Shown: piece by piece, positions 24,138 to 32,448 of the stretch
How positions within the stretch are numbered: position 1 is the stretch's first letter
How the letters are laid out: every line of letters begins with the position of its first letter
Virus record (IMG/VR): IMGVR_UViG_3300020400_000001
Location: 1-58,929 of that record
Length of the DNA: 58,929 nt
Reading direction: 5' to 3' (one strand)
Source of the DNA: a virus
Program-made: the position numbers and the translations under genes
Notes under the pieces: generated by a model
The model's database searches: none
Seen by the model: the letters and a program-made list of their open reading frames with translations, nothing else
Told to the model about the DNA's origin: nothing

Positions 24138-24725
24138 TTAACCGATACCAGTTGCGTTTAACAACTGATGTCCTACATTAAACATTACGAGTACATCAGT
24201 TTTTGCATCACCAATCGCACTATCAGGACCTTCGACAAAGTCGATAATCTTTAAAGGTAGTGTATTGGTAGTGTTTGCTGTACTCCCATCGATTGCATTT
24301 TTGCTTGTGCCGATAGCTGTTGAGCCTGCGGTTTGAACAACTGCGACATTCTTGCCCAAGTCATCTTGAGTAAGAGCTTCGTCAGATTGCATCTGCATTA
24401 CTAAGAATGGGTCAGAAGCAACATATGCCATAATATCATCCGCAGCAGTTGATGCTGGGTAATATTGATTAAAAGTCGTTTGACCAGTTGAAGGGTCAGT
24501 ATAGGAACAACCTAAGAATACTCCAATAGGAGTCATGGCAGTTGTGCCAGTATCCTTTTGGATTGTAGTGTTTGGGTTGTTATCTGCCCACTTAACAAAG
24601 TCACCATAAAAAATATCTGTGCCAAAAGCATTAGCAATTTTATAGTGAGTAATCTTTGCATTATAAGCAGCCGATACTAAAGAGCCTACTGGTCTTGCAC
24701 CCATAGGTGAAGCTGTTGAAGCCAT
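24138..24725 (-). CDS. Capsid-associated decoration / head protein (195 aa)
   Basis: A Gly/Ala/Thr-rich beta protein: K-I-A-N-A-F-G-T-D-I-F-Y-G-D-F-V, then G-V-F-L-G-C-S-Y-T-D-P near residue 68. Proteins of this style lie next to the major capsid gene in podoviruses and stabilise or decorate the head. It is separated from the capsid gene by only 12 bases. Confidence 0.65.
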   Translation of the reverse strand: MASTASPMGARPVGSLVSAAYNAKITHYKIANAFGTDIFYGDFVKWADNNPNTTIQKDTGTTAMTPIGVFLGCSYTDPSTGQTTFNQYYPASTAADDIMAYVASDPFLVMQMQSDEALTQDDLGKNVAVVQTAGSTAIGTSKNAIDGSTANTTNTLPLKIIDFVEGPDSAIGDAKTDVLVMFNVGHQLLNATGIG

Positions 24726-24775
24726 AGTATTTTACTCCTCTGCAATATTGCAGAAAAAAATTATTAAATTAGACT

Positions 24776-25279
24776 CTAAGAGTCTTTACCAAAAGTCGTT
24801 TTTGATTTGCGTTCATATACTTCTTTAGTAGCCATCCTACTATCTTGGTCTTTAAAAAAGGTATTATCAACTGCTTCTATTTGTTGCTGTGCAATATTTT
24901 CAAAGTGCTTGTTCCTTTCGTCTACAACTTCCTTTGGTATTTTGCATAGCAATAAACCAGCGATTTCAATATTACCTTTAGTTGCCCATTCAGATTGATG
25001 GTCCATCATATGTACCTGAAGCTCAGGGTGGTCCTCCAAACGACAAGGTTGCCATCCTTCACGAAACCTTCTTGATACATTAGGATTATCACTATTCCCT
25101 AAAAGAGAAGTTCTAATCCATCTGAAAACCCAGCCATCTTGTGGCTCAGGGTCAGGTAGGTTACTTTCATTTTCCCAGTTCATTTTTCTCTGGGTAGCCT
25201 CTCGACTATCTAATCCCCTAGGGGAACGCTCTTGATTTGGAGATTCAATAATCTCTTCAGTTTTATTTTCGTCAGACAT
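24776..25279 (-). CDS. Hypothetical protein between scaffold and capsid genes (167 aa)
   Basis: A charged N-terminus (N-Q-E-R-S-P-R-G-L-D-S-R-E-A-T) is followed by W-V-F-R-W-I-R-T-S-L-L-G and G-W-Q-P-C-R-L-E-D-H-P. Similar proteins accompany capsid genes of marine phages, but I know no function. It starts on the stop of the scaffold gene (one-base overlap). It may be an assembly chaperone. Confidence 0.6.
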   Translation of the reverse strand: MSDENKTEEIIESPNQERSPRGLDSREATQRKMNWENESNLPDPEPQDGWVFRWIRTSLLGNSDNPNVSRRFREGWQPCRLEDHPELQVHMMDHQSEWATKGNIEIAGLLLCKIPKEVVDERNKHFENIAQQQIEAVDNTFFKDQDSRMATKEVYERKSKTTFGKDS

Positions 25280-26307
25280 TATGTTGCCTCCTTTAATAAT
25301 TGATTTGCATATTGCTCAGGACTAATTCCAAGTTGGCGAGCTAGCCTAACTTGTGTCTGAGTCAATCGTACTTGCGAGGGTTTTTTATTACTGCTTTCTC
25401 TCGATGCAGTTGCGACAACTGTTGAAGGTTGTCTTTTTGTTGGCTCTTCTGGTGCTTCCACACTTTCAGTAGCAACTCCAAAAAAATTTGGAAACTGGTT
25501 TCTCATAGCTATATCTACTTCTTCGTAGTATTTATCAGCTTGAGCAATGGGGTCTATTCCTTTGGCTTTTATGTTTTGGTCTACATACATTGCATAGCTA
25601 GTCATCTCTTTATGAACTGGCTCGCTTCCCATAAACCAAGGGTTCTTAGCTGCCCACTTTTGTAATTCAGGGTCTACCTGTTGTGGCTGAGAAGTTTCTT
25701 CAGCTTCAGGTATCACTAATTCTTTTTCAATCTCTTGTTGAACATTGGTTGCCATGTTAGTGGCTGTCTGTTCTGCTAGCACAGCTTTGGATAAAAGCTC
25801 TTGAGCCTCTGCCATTTTATCTGCATCGCCAGCTTCATAAGCAGTCTTGTACATTGCTTGTGCATTTTGTTTTGCCCACAAAGCATTGTTAGCTGCTTGT
25901 TTGTTTAAGACTTCTCCACCTTGGTCTACAAAAGCTTGTAGCTTTTGGTTTTCATTCATCAAGGTTTGTAATCTTGCTACAGCTTCTTGTGACTCTCTTT
26001 GCGCAGCTTCTTTAGCTCTACGCTCTTCATGAAAGTCATACTTAAGCTTATTAATTCTATCGCCTGCTCTTTTAGAATAATCAGTTATCTCTGCATCAAG
26101 TGCATCATCTGAAACTTCTGTTTCTGCAGTTTCGTCTTTAGGCGGTCTCCTATCTTCTTCAGGTGTATCGTCTACAACCTCTACTTCTAAACCTTCTACC
26201 ATAGAGGCATCTACTTCAGTAGTTTTGCCAAAGAATTTATCTTCTTCTGAGGTTATTGGTGTATCAGGTATATTAGGTTCTTCATGTATTATTTCTGTTT
26301 CGCTCAT
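25279..26307 (-). CDS. Scaffolding protein (342 aa)
   Basis: An acidic N-terminal half is followed by a long helical, Gln/Glu/Ala-rich coiled coil (about residues 90-190: R-R-A-K-E-A-A-Q-R-E-S, A-V-A-R-L-Q-T-L-M-N-E-N-Q-K-L). The C-terminus is basic (K-K-P-S-Q-V-R-L-T-Q-T-Q-V-R-L). This is the usual design of a head scaffold, placed directly before the capsid genes. It overlaps the GroES-like gene by 4 bases. Confidence 0.78.
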   Translation of the reverse strand: MSETEIIHEEPNIPDTPITSEEDKFFGKTTEVDASMVEGLEVEVVDDTPEEDRRPPKDETAETEVSDDALDAEITDYSKRAGDRINKLKYDFHEERRAKEAAQRESQEAVARLQTLMNENQKLQAFVDQGGEVLNKQAANNALWAKQNAQAMYKTAYEAGDADKMAEAQELLSKAVLAEQTATNMATNVQQEIEKELVIPEAEETSQPQQVDPELQKWAAKNPWFMGSEPVHKEMTSYAMYVDQNIKAKGIDPIAQADKYYEEVDIAMRNQFPNFFGVATESVEAPEEPTKRQPSTVVATASRESSNKKPSQVRLTQTQVRLARQLGISPEQYANQLLKEAT

Positions 26308-26684
26308 GCTCTTACTACTCCTGTTGGGTCATCAACGACTGCTTCCACAGTATCGTCATTTATTAAACGAAACTCTTGTCCATACATTACTATCCTAGTT
26401 CCAGAGTAAGCTCTAAAGATTACCCAGTCACCTTTCTTACACCAAGGCTCTGAAAATCTTTTTGTATCCTTATACGCATCTGGTCCTAGTTTCATAACAT
26501 AACCACAAATATTAGATACTTCTTCATCTCTTATTGTGGTAGATGCTTTGATAATACCACCATCAGTTTTTTCATCTGCTTGTGGCATAGCAACTAAAAT
26601 CTTCCATCCTTTAGGTTCAGGTAATTGTTTCCTTTTATCTTCTTCTACAGGTGGTGTGATTTCTTTCTTAATTGCTTCTGTCAT
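26304..26684 (-). CDS. GroES-like co-chaperonin (126 aa)
   Basis: The fold pattern of a Cpn10 subunit is visible: P-K-G-W-K-I-L-V-A-M-P (first strand), D-E-K-T-D-G-G-I-I-K-A (mobile-loop region), C-G-Y-V-M-K-L-G-P-D-A-Y, K-K-G-D-W-V-I-F-R-A-Y-S-G and I-N-D-D-T-V-E-A-V-V. Phage co-chaperonins adapt the host GroEL cage to capsid protein folding, and the position beside scaffold and capsid genes supports that. It has an extra N-terminal 25-residue charged segment. Confidence 0.82.
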   Translation of the reverse strand: MTEAIKKEITPPVEEDKRKQLPEPKGWKILVAMPQADEKTDGGIIKASTTIRDEEVSNICGYVMKLGPDAYKDTKRFSEPWCKKGDWVIFRAYSGTRIVMYGQEFRLINDDTVEAVVDDPTGVVRA

Positions 26685-26714
26685 ATTGCTTGCACGACTT
26701 TAGGAGTCGAGTTC

Positions 26715-26918
26715 CTATTCACGAGTATGTCTGTCTATCCAGTCAGCCAACTCTCTTTCTGCAAGGGCAATGCCCTCGATTATTCCAGAGAACCTTTTGT
26801 ATTCAGCAAAGTCTTTTAAGTTTCCTGCACTCAAATGGTCTCTGTGTTCGCTTTTAATCTCGCCAAGTCTATCTTTCAGAAACTCTGAAAGTGATTGCTC
26901 TTTGAAATCAATCGCCAT
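26715..26918 (-). CDS. Small helical protein (67 aa)
   Basis: The start at 26918 (M-A-I-D-F-K-E-Q-S) is inside the end of the portal gene (11-base overlap) and is better than an upstream ATG at 26930. The product is all helix: L-K-D-R-L-G-E-I-K-S-E-H-R-D-H-L, then E-G-I-A-L-A-E-R-E-L-A-D-W. Position between portal and co-chaperonin suggests a head assembly accessory. Confidence 0.62.
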   Translation of the reverse strand: MAIDFKEQSLSEFLKDRLGEIKSEHRDHLSAGNLKDFAEYKRFSGIIEGIALAERELADWIDRHTRE

Positions 26919-29391
26919 TATCCTTAGCACTTTGAACCAACTCTTTGGCTATGTCAAGTCCTAATTTGTAATCCTCTCGCTTTTTGCTATCTGTACGCTC
27001 TTCAAGTTCTAGCAAATCTCTAGCAATATCCTGACCTATCTTAACGCCAGCAATTTGCTCTTGTGATGAAATCCTTTCTCTTTCTATTTCATCTCTATTT
27101 TCTGCTTTCTCTGCATCAAGTTGTAGCTTCGCAGAATCAACAGCAATCTTTCTTTGTACATCAGCTTCTTTAACTGCAATCTCTCTATCTTTCATTTGCA
27201 GTAATGGGTCTTGTTGTTGTTCTTGTATTCTAGCTTGTTGTTGTCTAGCTTGAGATGTAATTGCAACTCTTTGTGCAGCTTCAGCTACTAAGTCAGATAT
27301 TCTCTTTTCAACTTCAGGAGGTATAGGTTCTCCTTCAGGTGGAAGTGGTATACCCATTTCTTCTTCTACTTGTTTTCTAAACATCATAGTTAAATGCTCA
27401 TTCACATATGCACTTGCATTAGCAAGGATGGCATTTTGATTTGGACTTTCTTCAAGCTGTTCAAGTATGTCTGCATTTTGTTGTGCAGCCACAATAGTTT
27501 CAATATGAGCTTCATGGTCTTGAAAGCTAAATGCTTTCACAGGTTTTCCATTAATTAAATTCTGTACTGCAGTCACAGGGTCTACTGGTTTAATATCATC
27601 TGTGTCAGGAATAATATCTTCTACATTCCTTATGCCAAGCGTTTCCAGCATTTGTCTATGAAGCTCAGGCATATTATAAATCTGTGGTGCAGATGTAGCT
27701 AACTGCATTGCAGCTTGATACTGCATAATTCTTTGTGCCATTGTTGAAGCATTAGGGTCAGATACTGGTAATACATCAACTCGGTTATCAAAATCTTCTA
27801 CCTTAATAAATTCATCATCATCCATTTCATATGGATATGCAGGCTGGGTAAAGTCTCTAACAATGCCTACAAGGATTTCAAATTCTTTTCTCATGGAAGC
27901 GTGAAGTCTTGCTTGTACTGCTGACATAACTTTCATGTTTCTTTCTAGTAAAGCAAGGGTAGTTCCTACTGGTGCTTGGTTATTCATGTCAGATACTTTC
28001 ATATCATTCATGCTAGCAAAACGCCTACCTTCTTCCACAATGTTTTGTAATAGTTGATACAAAGTTCCTGATGGTTCTTTGTATGGTAAGAAGGTTATAT
28101 TATCTCTAATAGCACCACCGGGAACATCAACATCCCTGAACTCTCCGGGCATGATAGGAGTATCATCGCCTTTTATTCTAAGACCTCTAGCCTTAAGACC
28201 GCCCGGTAAGTTAGATAATGTTCCAGCATCTACAAGTTGTCTTAAGATTGAGGTTGCTGATTTAGCTAAACCACCAACCATATGTATCAAACCAAAACCA
28301 TAGAAACCAAGACCCGGCAGGTATTGATAGTGAACAAAGTGCATACGCCTAAGTTTCTTAGGGTCATCCTGAAAATAATTTCTTCTGATACTTAATACTT
28401 GACCGCTAGGAAAATCAATAGATACAACATAAGGCAAAGCAATCCCAGTTTGTTTGCCATCAACCATATCTTCATAACCTTCTAAATCAAGGTCTACCTG
28501 CATTTCTAAAATAGTATGCCTATCATCGTAGTTATAAGTTCTACTTTCGCCAGTCATCTCGTCATACTTCTTGCGTATATCTGACTGATTATCTGCTGGC
28601 TCAGGTATATCTATGTCTCGATAGAATCCAGCTACTTGCATCTTACGAACTTCGTTAGATGATTTGTGCATTACATGAGTTGCACGCTGACAAGTTTCTA
28701 AATCACTTGCACCATAATTAACTACAACATCTTCTGCTGGTACAAAGATAGAAGCAGGTCTTTCTAAGTTAGGGTCATAATAAACTTTTCTAAATGCAGA
28801 ACCTGCTAAAGGTAAAGAGAATAACATCTTCTCTGTTTCGGTTCGGTACTCTGACATCTCATGTGTCAAAAGATAATTAAGATAATCTTGAACTCGACCA
28901 GCTTGCTTTGTTTTATCTTCTGTAAGCTTACCAACAATCTTTGTTCTTACTGGTCCTTGTGCTGGAAACATCTCCGCAATAGATTGCGATTGAAACCTAA
29001 TAACTGCTTCACTTAGCATTGGATGAAATACACCACAAGCTCCTGCCCAAGGTGTAGTTCTTTCTTCAATCTTCAAACCTAGTTGGTCTAAACCTTTGAC
29101 ATAGCTTTCTTCCCATTCGGAACGAGAGTCTTTGTCTGCTTGATACTGACTAATTAAATCACCACCTAATTCATTCAGGGTTGATTCATCCATAAAGTCA
29201 GCAAGGTTTGAATCAAAGTCCTCAGCCATTATGTTTTGTTTATCAGGCTCAAAATCTATAATCATCCCTCCATCATCGGTAGCTATTGCTACCGAATCAG
29301 GATTATCTATGGAGATTGATAATTCTTCTTGCTCAGGCATTTCGTCTGTACCAGCTATGGGAGTTGCTGGGTTATCTCTTTCTATTGCCAC
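26908..29391 (-). CDS. Portal protein, P22-like (827 aa)
   Basis: A ring of portal subunits forms the DNA gate and head-tail joint. Key stretches are W-A-G-A-C-G-V-F-H-P (about residue 112), F-Q-S-Q-S-I-A-E-M-F-P-A-Q-G-P-V-R-T-K, M-L-F-S-L-P-L-A-G-S-A-F-R-K-V-Y-Y-D-P and F-V-P-A-E-D-V-V-V-N-Y-G-A-S-D-L. The C-terminal 150 residues are a Gln/Glu/Arg helical barrel. The length is near the P22 family size with additional helix. It follows terL by 8 bases. Confidence 0.9.
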   Translation of the reverse strand: MAIERDNPATPIAGTDEMPEQEELSISIDNPDSVAIATDDGGMIIDFEPDKQNIMAEDFDSNLADFMDESTLNELGGDLISQYQADKDSRSEWEESYVKGLDQLGLKIEERTTPWAGACGVFHPMLSEAVIRFQSQSIAEMFPAQGPVRTKIVGKLTEDKTKQAGRVQDYLNYLLTHEMSEYRTETEKMLFSLPLAGSAFRKVYYDPNLERPASIFVPAEDVVVNYGASDLETCQRATHVMHKSSNEVRKMQVAGFYRDIDIPEPADNQSDIRKKYDEMTGESRTYNYDDRHTILEMQVDLDLEGYEDMVDGKQTGIALPYVVSIDFPSGQVLSIRRNYFQDDPKKLRRMHFVHYQYLPGLGFYGFGLIHMVGGLAKSATSILRQLVDAGTLSNLPGGLKARGLRIKGDDTPIMPGEFRDVDVPGGAIRDNITFLPYKEPSGTLYQLLQNIVEEGRRFASMNDMKVSDMNNQAPVGTTLALLERNMKVMSAVQARLHASMRKEFEILVGIVRDFTQPAYPYEMDDDEFIKVEDFDNRVDVLPVSDPNASTMAQRIMQYQAAMQLATSAPQIYNMPELHRQMLETLGIRNVEDIIPDTDDIKPVDPVTAVQNLINGKPVKAFSFQDHEAHIETIVAAQQNADILEQLEESPNQNAILANASAYVNEHLTMMFRKQVEEEMGIPLPPEGEPIPPEVEKRISDLVAEAAQRVAITSQARQQQARIQEQQQDPLLQMKDREIAVKEADVQRKIAVDSAKLQLDAEKAENRDEIERERISSQEQIAGVKIGQDIARDLLELEERTDSKKREDYKLGLDIAKELVQSAKDNGD

Positions 29392-29399
29392 TTAGTACC

Positions 29400-30896
29400 T
29401 CAGTAATAGTCTGCGACTTTATTATGTTCTAATGGTTCTTCTTCCTCGTCACTATCCAAAGGAATAAAACCACCTTGTCTAAATCTTAACAGAGCTTGCG
29501 TGCTGCTATCAACTAAATCATCATGTTCCATATTAGGAAATCCTGCAAACTCTTCGACAACTTCTTCTGCCCAACGAGTCTCAGGACACCATACTACTCC
29601 TGATGAAAATAAATCTGATACAGCATTTACTCTCGAAATCTTATCGTTACCTCTGCTTGGCGTGTACTCTTGTACTGGTATTCCTATAGCACGCAGTTCA
29701 AATATCAAAGGCATCCCTGCTGCTTTTGCCTCAACAATGAAAGCATCGGGTTTGAATTCTTTATACTTATCCATAGCTCTAACTTTTAGCTCTGGAAACT
29801 CTAGCCTATCTTTATAGGCATCTAGCAATATTACATTGGGTGCTAGCATCCCTTCATCGTTTTCTTTATAGAACACTCCCCATGTAGTACAAGCAGAATA
29901 GTCAGCACGCTGGTTTTTCATAAAGGCAGTATCCCAAGATTGTATTATAAACTCACAGTCTGGTGGATTTCTGCCTTCCCATGTTTTCCACCATTCCCTC
30001 TTAACCAAGGCACTCTCTTCTGCTGTAGGGTCTTGTTGATACTGTGCTTGCCATTTGCTATTAGGCAGTTCTGCTCTCAAAGCTTCTAATTCTGTAAGCG
30101 ACCAAAACTCTTCCCACAATGGATTACCTGAAGGCATGATGGCTGGGAGTTCTATTACTTCCCATTGGTCTGCACCACCTCGCTTTATGCTAGCATCTAT
30201 AACCTGACCAGTAAGGTCTCGCTGATGCCATCTTGTCATTACCACAACGATAGCACCATTCGGTTGCAAACGCTGTCTCGGTCCTGATGTATACCACTCG
30301 TAAGTTCTATTGAATACATTGACATCGCCACTCGCACCCTCTTGTTCTGAATGAGGGTCATCGATTATCAATAAGTCTGCACCTTTACCAGTAACCGCAC
30401 CGCCTACACCTATTGCAAAGTATTCGCCACCTTTGTTGGTATTCCAACGACCAGCAGCTTTGCTATCTGCTTGCAAACTGACATCAGGAAATATCTTCTT
30501 GTAGTCTTTGCTGTTCACAAGGTTTCTAACCTTCCTACCAAAGCCAACCGCTAATTCTGCAGTATGGGCAGTCTGGATTATCTTCTTATCAGGTGAACGC
30601 CCTAAGAACCACGCAGGAAGCAAATAAGAGGCGAACTCACTCTTGGTATGTCTAGGAGGCATATTAATAATTAAACGCTTTATCTCGCCTCTAGCGACCT
30701 TCTCGAAAGCCTCAGCCATTATCTCGTGATGTTTACCATGAATAAACGCTGACCACATCTCTTGTACAAAGTTTAGGTAGTTATCGTGGGATAACTCTCT
30801 CTGCTTCGCATCCTCGTATTCTTCAAGCAAATCCAATAGCTCTGCTTTCTGAGAATTACTAAGACTCCTTATCTGATTTAAAACATTTTGATTCAT
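29400..30896 (-). CDS. terL: Terminase large subunit (498 aa)
   Basis: This ATP-driven packaging motor with nuclease has Walker A at M-P-P-R-H-T-K-S (about residues 79-86), Walker B at L-L-I-I-D-D-P-H (about 175-182), the coupling segment V-V-V-M-T-R-W-H and the RNase H-type nuclease strand I-Q-S-W-D-T-A-F (about residue 325). A further acidic cluster is D-A-F-I-V-E-A-K-A-A-G. The length is typical of TerL. It is separated from terS by a 440-base gap holding G-tracts and repeats. Confidence 0.93.
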   Translation of the reverse strand: MNQNVLNQIRSLSNSQKAELLDLLEEYEDAKQRELSHDNYLNFVQEMWSAFIHGKHHEIMAEAFEKVARGEIKRLIINMPPRHTKSEFASYLLPAWFLGRSPDKKIIQTAHTAELAVGFGRKVRNLVNSKDYKKIFPDVSLQADSKAAGRWNTNKGGEYFAIGVGGAVTGKGADLLIIDDPHSEQEGASGDVNVFNRTYEWYTSGPRQRLQPNGAIVVVMTRWHQRDLTGQVIDASIKRGGADQWEVIELPAIMPSGNPLWEEFWSLTELEALRAELPNSKWQAQYQQDPTAEESALVKREWWKTWEGRNPPDCEFIIQSWDTAFMKNQRADYSACTTWGVFYKENDEGMLAPNVILLDAYKDRLEFPELKVRAMDKYKEFKPDAFIVEAKAAGMPLIFELRAIGIPVQEYTPSRGNDKISRVNAVSDLFSSGVVWCPETRWAEEVVEEFAGFPNMEHDDLVDSSTQALLRFRQGGFIPLDSDEEEEPLEHNKVADYY

Positions 30897-31005
30897 AGTA
30901 GGTACATACTAGATTAGTAGATACTAATTAAAAATTCTTTAGTGGGTATATAACTGAGTGGGTATATACTAAGTAGTAGGTATATCTACTGCTAGACTTT
31001 ACCAT

Positions 31006-31032
31006 ATTATAGGGTCTTAACATCAAAAGCAA
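31006..31032 (-). promoter_or_regulatory. Possible leftward promoter before terL
   Basis: On the minus strand TTGCTT and TATAAT lie 15 bases apart, about 110 bases upstream of terL. Spacing is short of the optimal 17, so the call is weak. Confidence 0.35.
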
Positions 31033-31053
31033 CATATAAATCAAAAAATATAC

Positions 31054-31228
31054 TATGGGGGGTGTAGGATTCCTACCCTGTTTCTACATTCGATTATATA
31101 TATGGATTAAAAAACGCTATCATTTTGCAATACAATAGGGGGGGGTACATGAAAACACAACATCAAATGTGTAAATCACTATGTATGTATGTTATGCAAG
31201 TACCTTGCTAGCGTATGGGGGGTGTGGG
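31054..31228. repeat. G-tract direct repeat pair
   Basis: TATGGGGGGTGTRGG is found at 31054-31068 and 31214-31228; a run of eight G lies between, at 31138-31145. On the opposite strand these are C runs. Role unknown. Confidence 0.7.
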
Positions 31229-31266
31229 TCTTTTGATTTCCTGACTTTCTAAAATCAAAGGGCGGG

Positions 31267-31283
31267 TGGTTAATTTTTAACCA
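31267..31283. repeat. terS-flanking inverted repeat, copy 1
   Basis: TGGTTAA-TTT-TTAACCA: perfect 7-bp arms, 3-base spacer. One of four copies around terS; a likely protein-binding site. Confidence 0.85.
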
Positions 31284-31307
31284 TCTGTTTTGGCTGGCTG
31301 ATTTGAG

Positions 31308-31324
31308 TGGTTAATCTTTAACCA
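31308..31324. repeat. terS-flanking inverted repeat, copy 2
   Basis: TGGTTAA-TCT-TTAACCA, perfect arms. It lies 18 bases (start to start) from copy 3, close to two helical turns. Confidence 0.85.
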
Positions 31325-31325
31325 T

Positions 31326-31342
31326 TGGTTAATCTTTAACCA
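31326..31342. repeat. terS-flanking inverted repeat, copy 3, over the terS stop
   Basis: TGGTTAA-TCT-TTAACCA. The terS stop codon (31338-31336) falls inside it. It is followed by GTTGG, as is copy 4. Confidence 0.85.
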
Positions 31343-31821
31343 GTTGGGTCTGTCGTTGTCTCCTCTAATAGAGCGATAATCTTCTCCTCTATATCCGATG
31401 CTATCTCTTCGCTATCTCTACTCTCTTTCACTTCGACTGTGTCTGTGAACAATCCGATTGTCTTTCCTAAAAGTTCTAAACTTCTGACTCTGCTTGCATC
31501 GCTGTCCGCTTCCTTACTCTCTGCCATTAGCCTTTCAAGAACATACTCTCTCGTTCGGACAGAGGATGCTACTGAGGACTGCTCTACCTTCTGAATTGCT
31601 CTTTGTATGCTTAGTGCAATCTTAGGGTTCGCCAGAAGCTTGCTCGACTCTGTCTCTGTCCATTTAGGCGGAGTGCCATCCTTTTTCATTTTTACATCAT
31701 AGACCTCACAGTAAGCATCTTTATATGTGTGCTTTCCTTTTATGATTAGGTCTACAAATTTTCTCTGCTTCGGTGTTAGGTCTGTTTGGTTCGGTACGAT
31801 TTTTAAATTGGGTTTTTTCAT
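31336..31821 (-). CDS. terS: Terminase small subunit (161 aa)
   Basis: This protein recognises phage DNA for packaging. The N-terminal helix-turn-helix region reads T-P-K-Q-R-K-F-V-D-L-I-I-K-G-K, then T-Y-K-D-A-Y-C-E-V-Y-D (about residues 16-45), as in TerS proteins of the Terminase_2 type. A coiled segment (Y-V-L-E-R-L-M-A-E-S-K-E-A) and an acidic C-terminus follow. No ribosome-binding site is visible: the 17-base inverted repeat (copy 4) sits 2 bases before the start. The gene opens the leftward late arm. Confidence 0.88.
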   Translation of the reverse strand: MKKPNLKIVPNQTDLTPKQRKFVDLIIKGKHTYKDAYCEVYDVKMKKDGTPPKWTETESSKLLANPKIALSIQRAIQKVEQSSVASSVRTREYVLERLMAESKEADSDASRVRSLELLGKTIGLFTDTVEVKESRDSEEIASDIEEKIIALLEETTTDPTG

Positions 31822-31823
31822 GG

Positions 31824-31840
31824 TGGTTAAATTTTAACCA
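31824..31840. repeat. terS-flanking inverted repeat, copy 4, before the terS start
   Basis: TGGTTAA-ATT-TTAACCA lies 2 bases upstream of the terS ATG, where a ribosome site would be. As DNA it can act as an operator; as RNA it can form a hairpin over the start region. Confidence 0.85.
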
Positions 31841-31846
31841 GTTGGA

Positions 31847-31870
31847 GAAAATATTCCTAGTCAGAGTTCC
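31847..31870. repeat. Dispersed quasi-palindrome, copy 1
   Basis: GAAAATATTCCTAGTCAGAG, a variant of the element. It lies between the divergent late (terS) and early arms. Confidence 0.6.
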
Positions 31871-31903
31871 TCTGAAACTACTATCTTTTTGCTTACTAAA
31901 TGC

Positions 31904-31931
31904 TTGCTTGCACATATGAGAGGTATATAAT
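31904..31931 (+). promoter_or_regulatory. Early rightward promoter
   Basis: TTGCTT at 31904-31909 and TATAAT at 31926-31931 are 16 bases apart, a sigma-70-like pair. Transcription should start near 31938, at or next to the ATG at 31939. It heads the early arm in the divergent region opposite terS. Confidence 0.5.
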
Positions 31932-31938
31932 TAGACAT

Positions 31939-32046
31939 ATGAAGAACAGATTTAAACAGACACGAAACAAGCGACACGATTTGTCGCTCTCTCGTGGACA
32001 AAATATGGAGGGTAGAAACAATAGACCAGTAAAGATTTTTATTTGA
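31939..32046 (+). CDS. Small basic peptide, possibly leaderless (35 aa)
   Basis: A frame from ATG 31939 gives M-K-N-R-F-K-Q-T-R-N-K-R and ends V-K-I-F-I. It has no ribosome-binding site at normal distance, but it begins 8 bases after the -10 box, so a leaderless message is possible. A 6-bp hairpin (GCGACA/TGTCGC) lies within the frame. It could also be part of the structured leader. Confidence 0.42.
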   Translation: MKNRFKQTRNKRHDLSLSRGQNMEGRNNRPVKIFI

Positions 32047-32335
32047 CCGCTTGCGGAAAACACCTAGGGAAGGTGGCAAGCGTGGAGTCAATCCTTGGCT
32101 CTCTAACTCAGGAAGGAAAACTCGCAGACAGGCTGACGAGGCGTGAAAGTAAGGACACCTCTGACCGACAGCGAAACAAGACTATCACTTGTTAGCACGA
32201 AACAAGATGTCGCAAAATGTAAATGATGGTCACTAACGAGTGACGATTGGATAGACATAAAGTGACCTATCCGACTCTGAGATGAGAATAAAAAAACATT
32301 TATGTAAAACAAATTCCTTAAAGAAAATTTTTTGT
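32047..32335 (+). ncRNA. Structured untranslated leader region
   Basis: No open frame is present for about 290 bases. Stable helices are seen: CGCTTGC/GCAAGCG (near 32047-32080) enclosing CACCT/AGGTG; GTCACT-AACG-AGTGAC near 32231; GGATAG/CTATCC near 32249; and CTTGTT/AACAAG near 32190. The string CGAAACAAG recurs. It may be a leader RNA or a separate small RNA; its function is not recognised. Confidence 0.45.
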
Positions 32336-32360
32336 GAGGGATGGCGCTTTGCTATCCCTC
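32336..32360 (+). other. Stable hairpin before ribozyme 1
   Basis: GAGGGATGGC and GCTATCCCTC pair over 10 bp (one G-T), with a 5-base loop. There is no T run, so it is not a standard terminator. It lies 12 bases before the predicted cleavage point of the ribozyme. Confidence 0.75.
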
Positions 32361-32364
32361 GCAA

Positions 32365-32417
32365 TATCTGTCGCAAGGTGTGTGCCTTGCCTGAAGAAGC
32401 GAAAGCAGAAACAGATA
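32365..32417 (+). ncRNA. Hammerhead ribozyme-like RNA 1 (type III layout)
   Basis: Stem III strands are TATCTGT (32365-32371) and ACAGATA (32411-32417). After the GUC triplet (predicted cleavage after C32372) stem I is GCAAGG/CCTTGC with loop TGTGTG. The core CTGAAGA (32391-32397) is followed by a short stem II (GC-GAAA-GC) and GAAA. All hammerhead core bases are present. The 10.1/11.1 pair is A-A, which is not canonical. It sits in the leader of the gene at 32449. Confidence 0.78.
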
Positions 32418-32448
32418 CTTTTAACTTTTAATTTTGCAGAGGTGCATT

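Larger units (their letters stand above)
30897..31335. other. Terminase intergenic region with G-tracts and short repeats (possible packaging site)
   Basis: This 440-base stretch between terS and terL has no coding frame. It holds G runs of 6, 8 and 6 (31057, 31138, 31217), the first and last inside direct repeats TATGGGGGGTGTRGG at 31054 and 31214. It also has repeats of the form AGTRGGTATAT at 30950-30995, a weak hairpin at 31230-31258 and two copies of the inverted repeat TGGTTAA-N3-TTAACCA. Packaging sites usually lie in or near terS, so this is a good candidate, unproven. Confidence 0.5.

Noticed and set aside
30940-30995. Short GTATATAC-type repeats as a CRISPR array
   Set aside because: Repeats are about 10 bases, irregular and without spacers of constant length.
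32133-32147. CTGACGA followed by GAAA, as a fifth hammerhead
   Set aside because: There is no stem II hairpin between them and no matching stem III strands.
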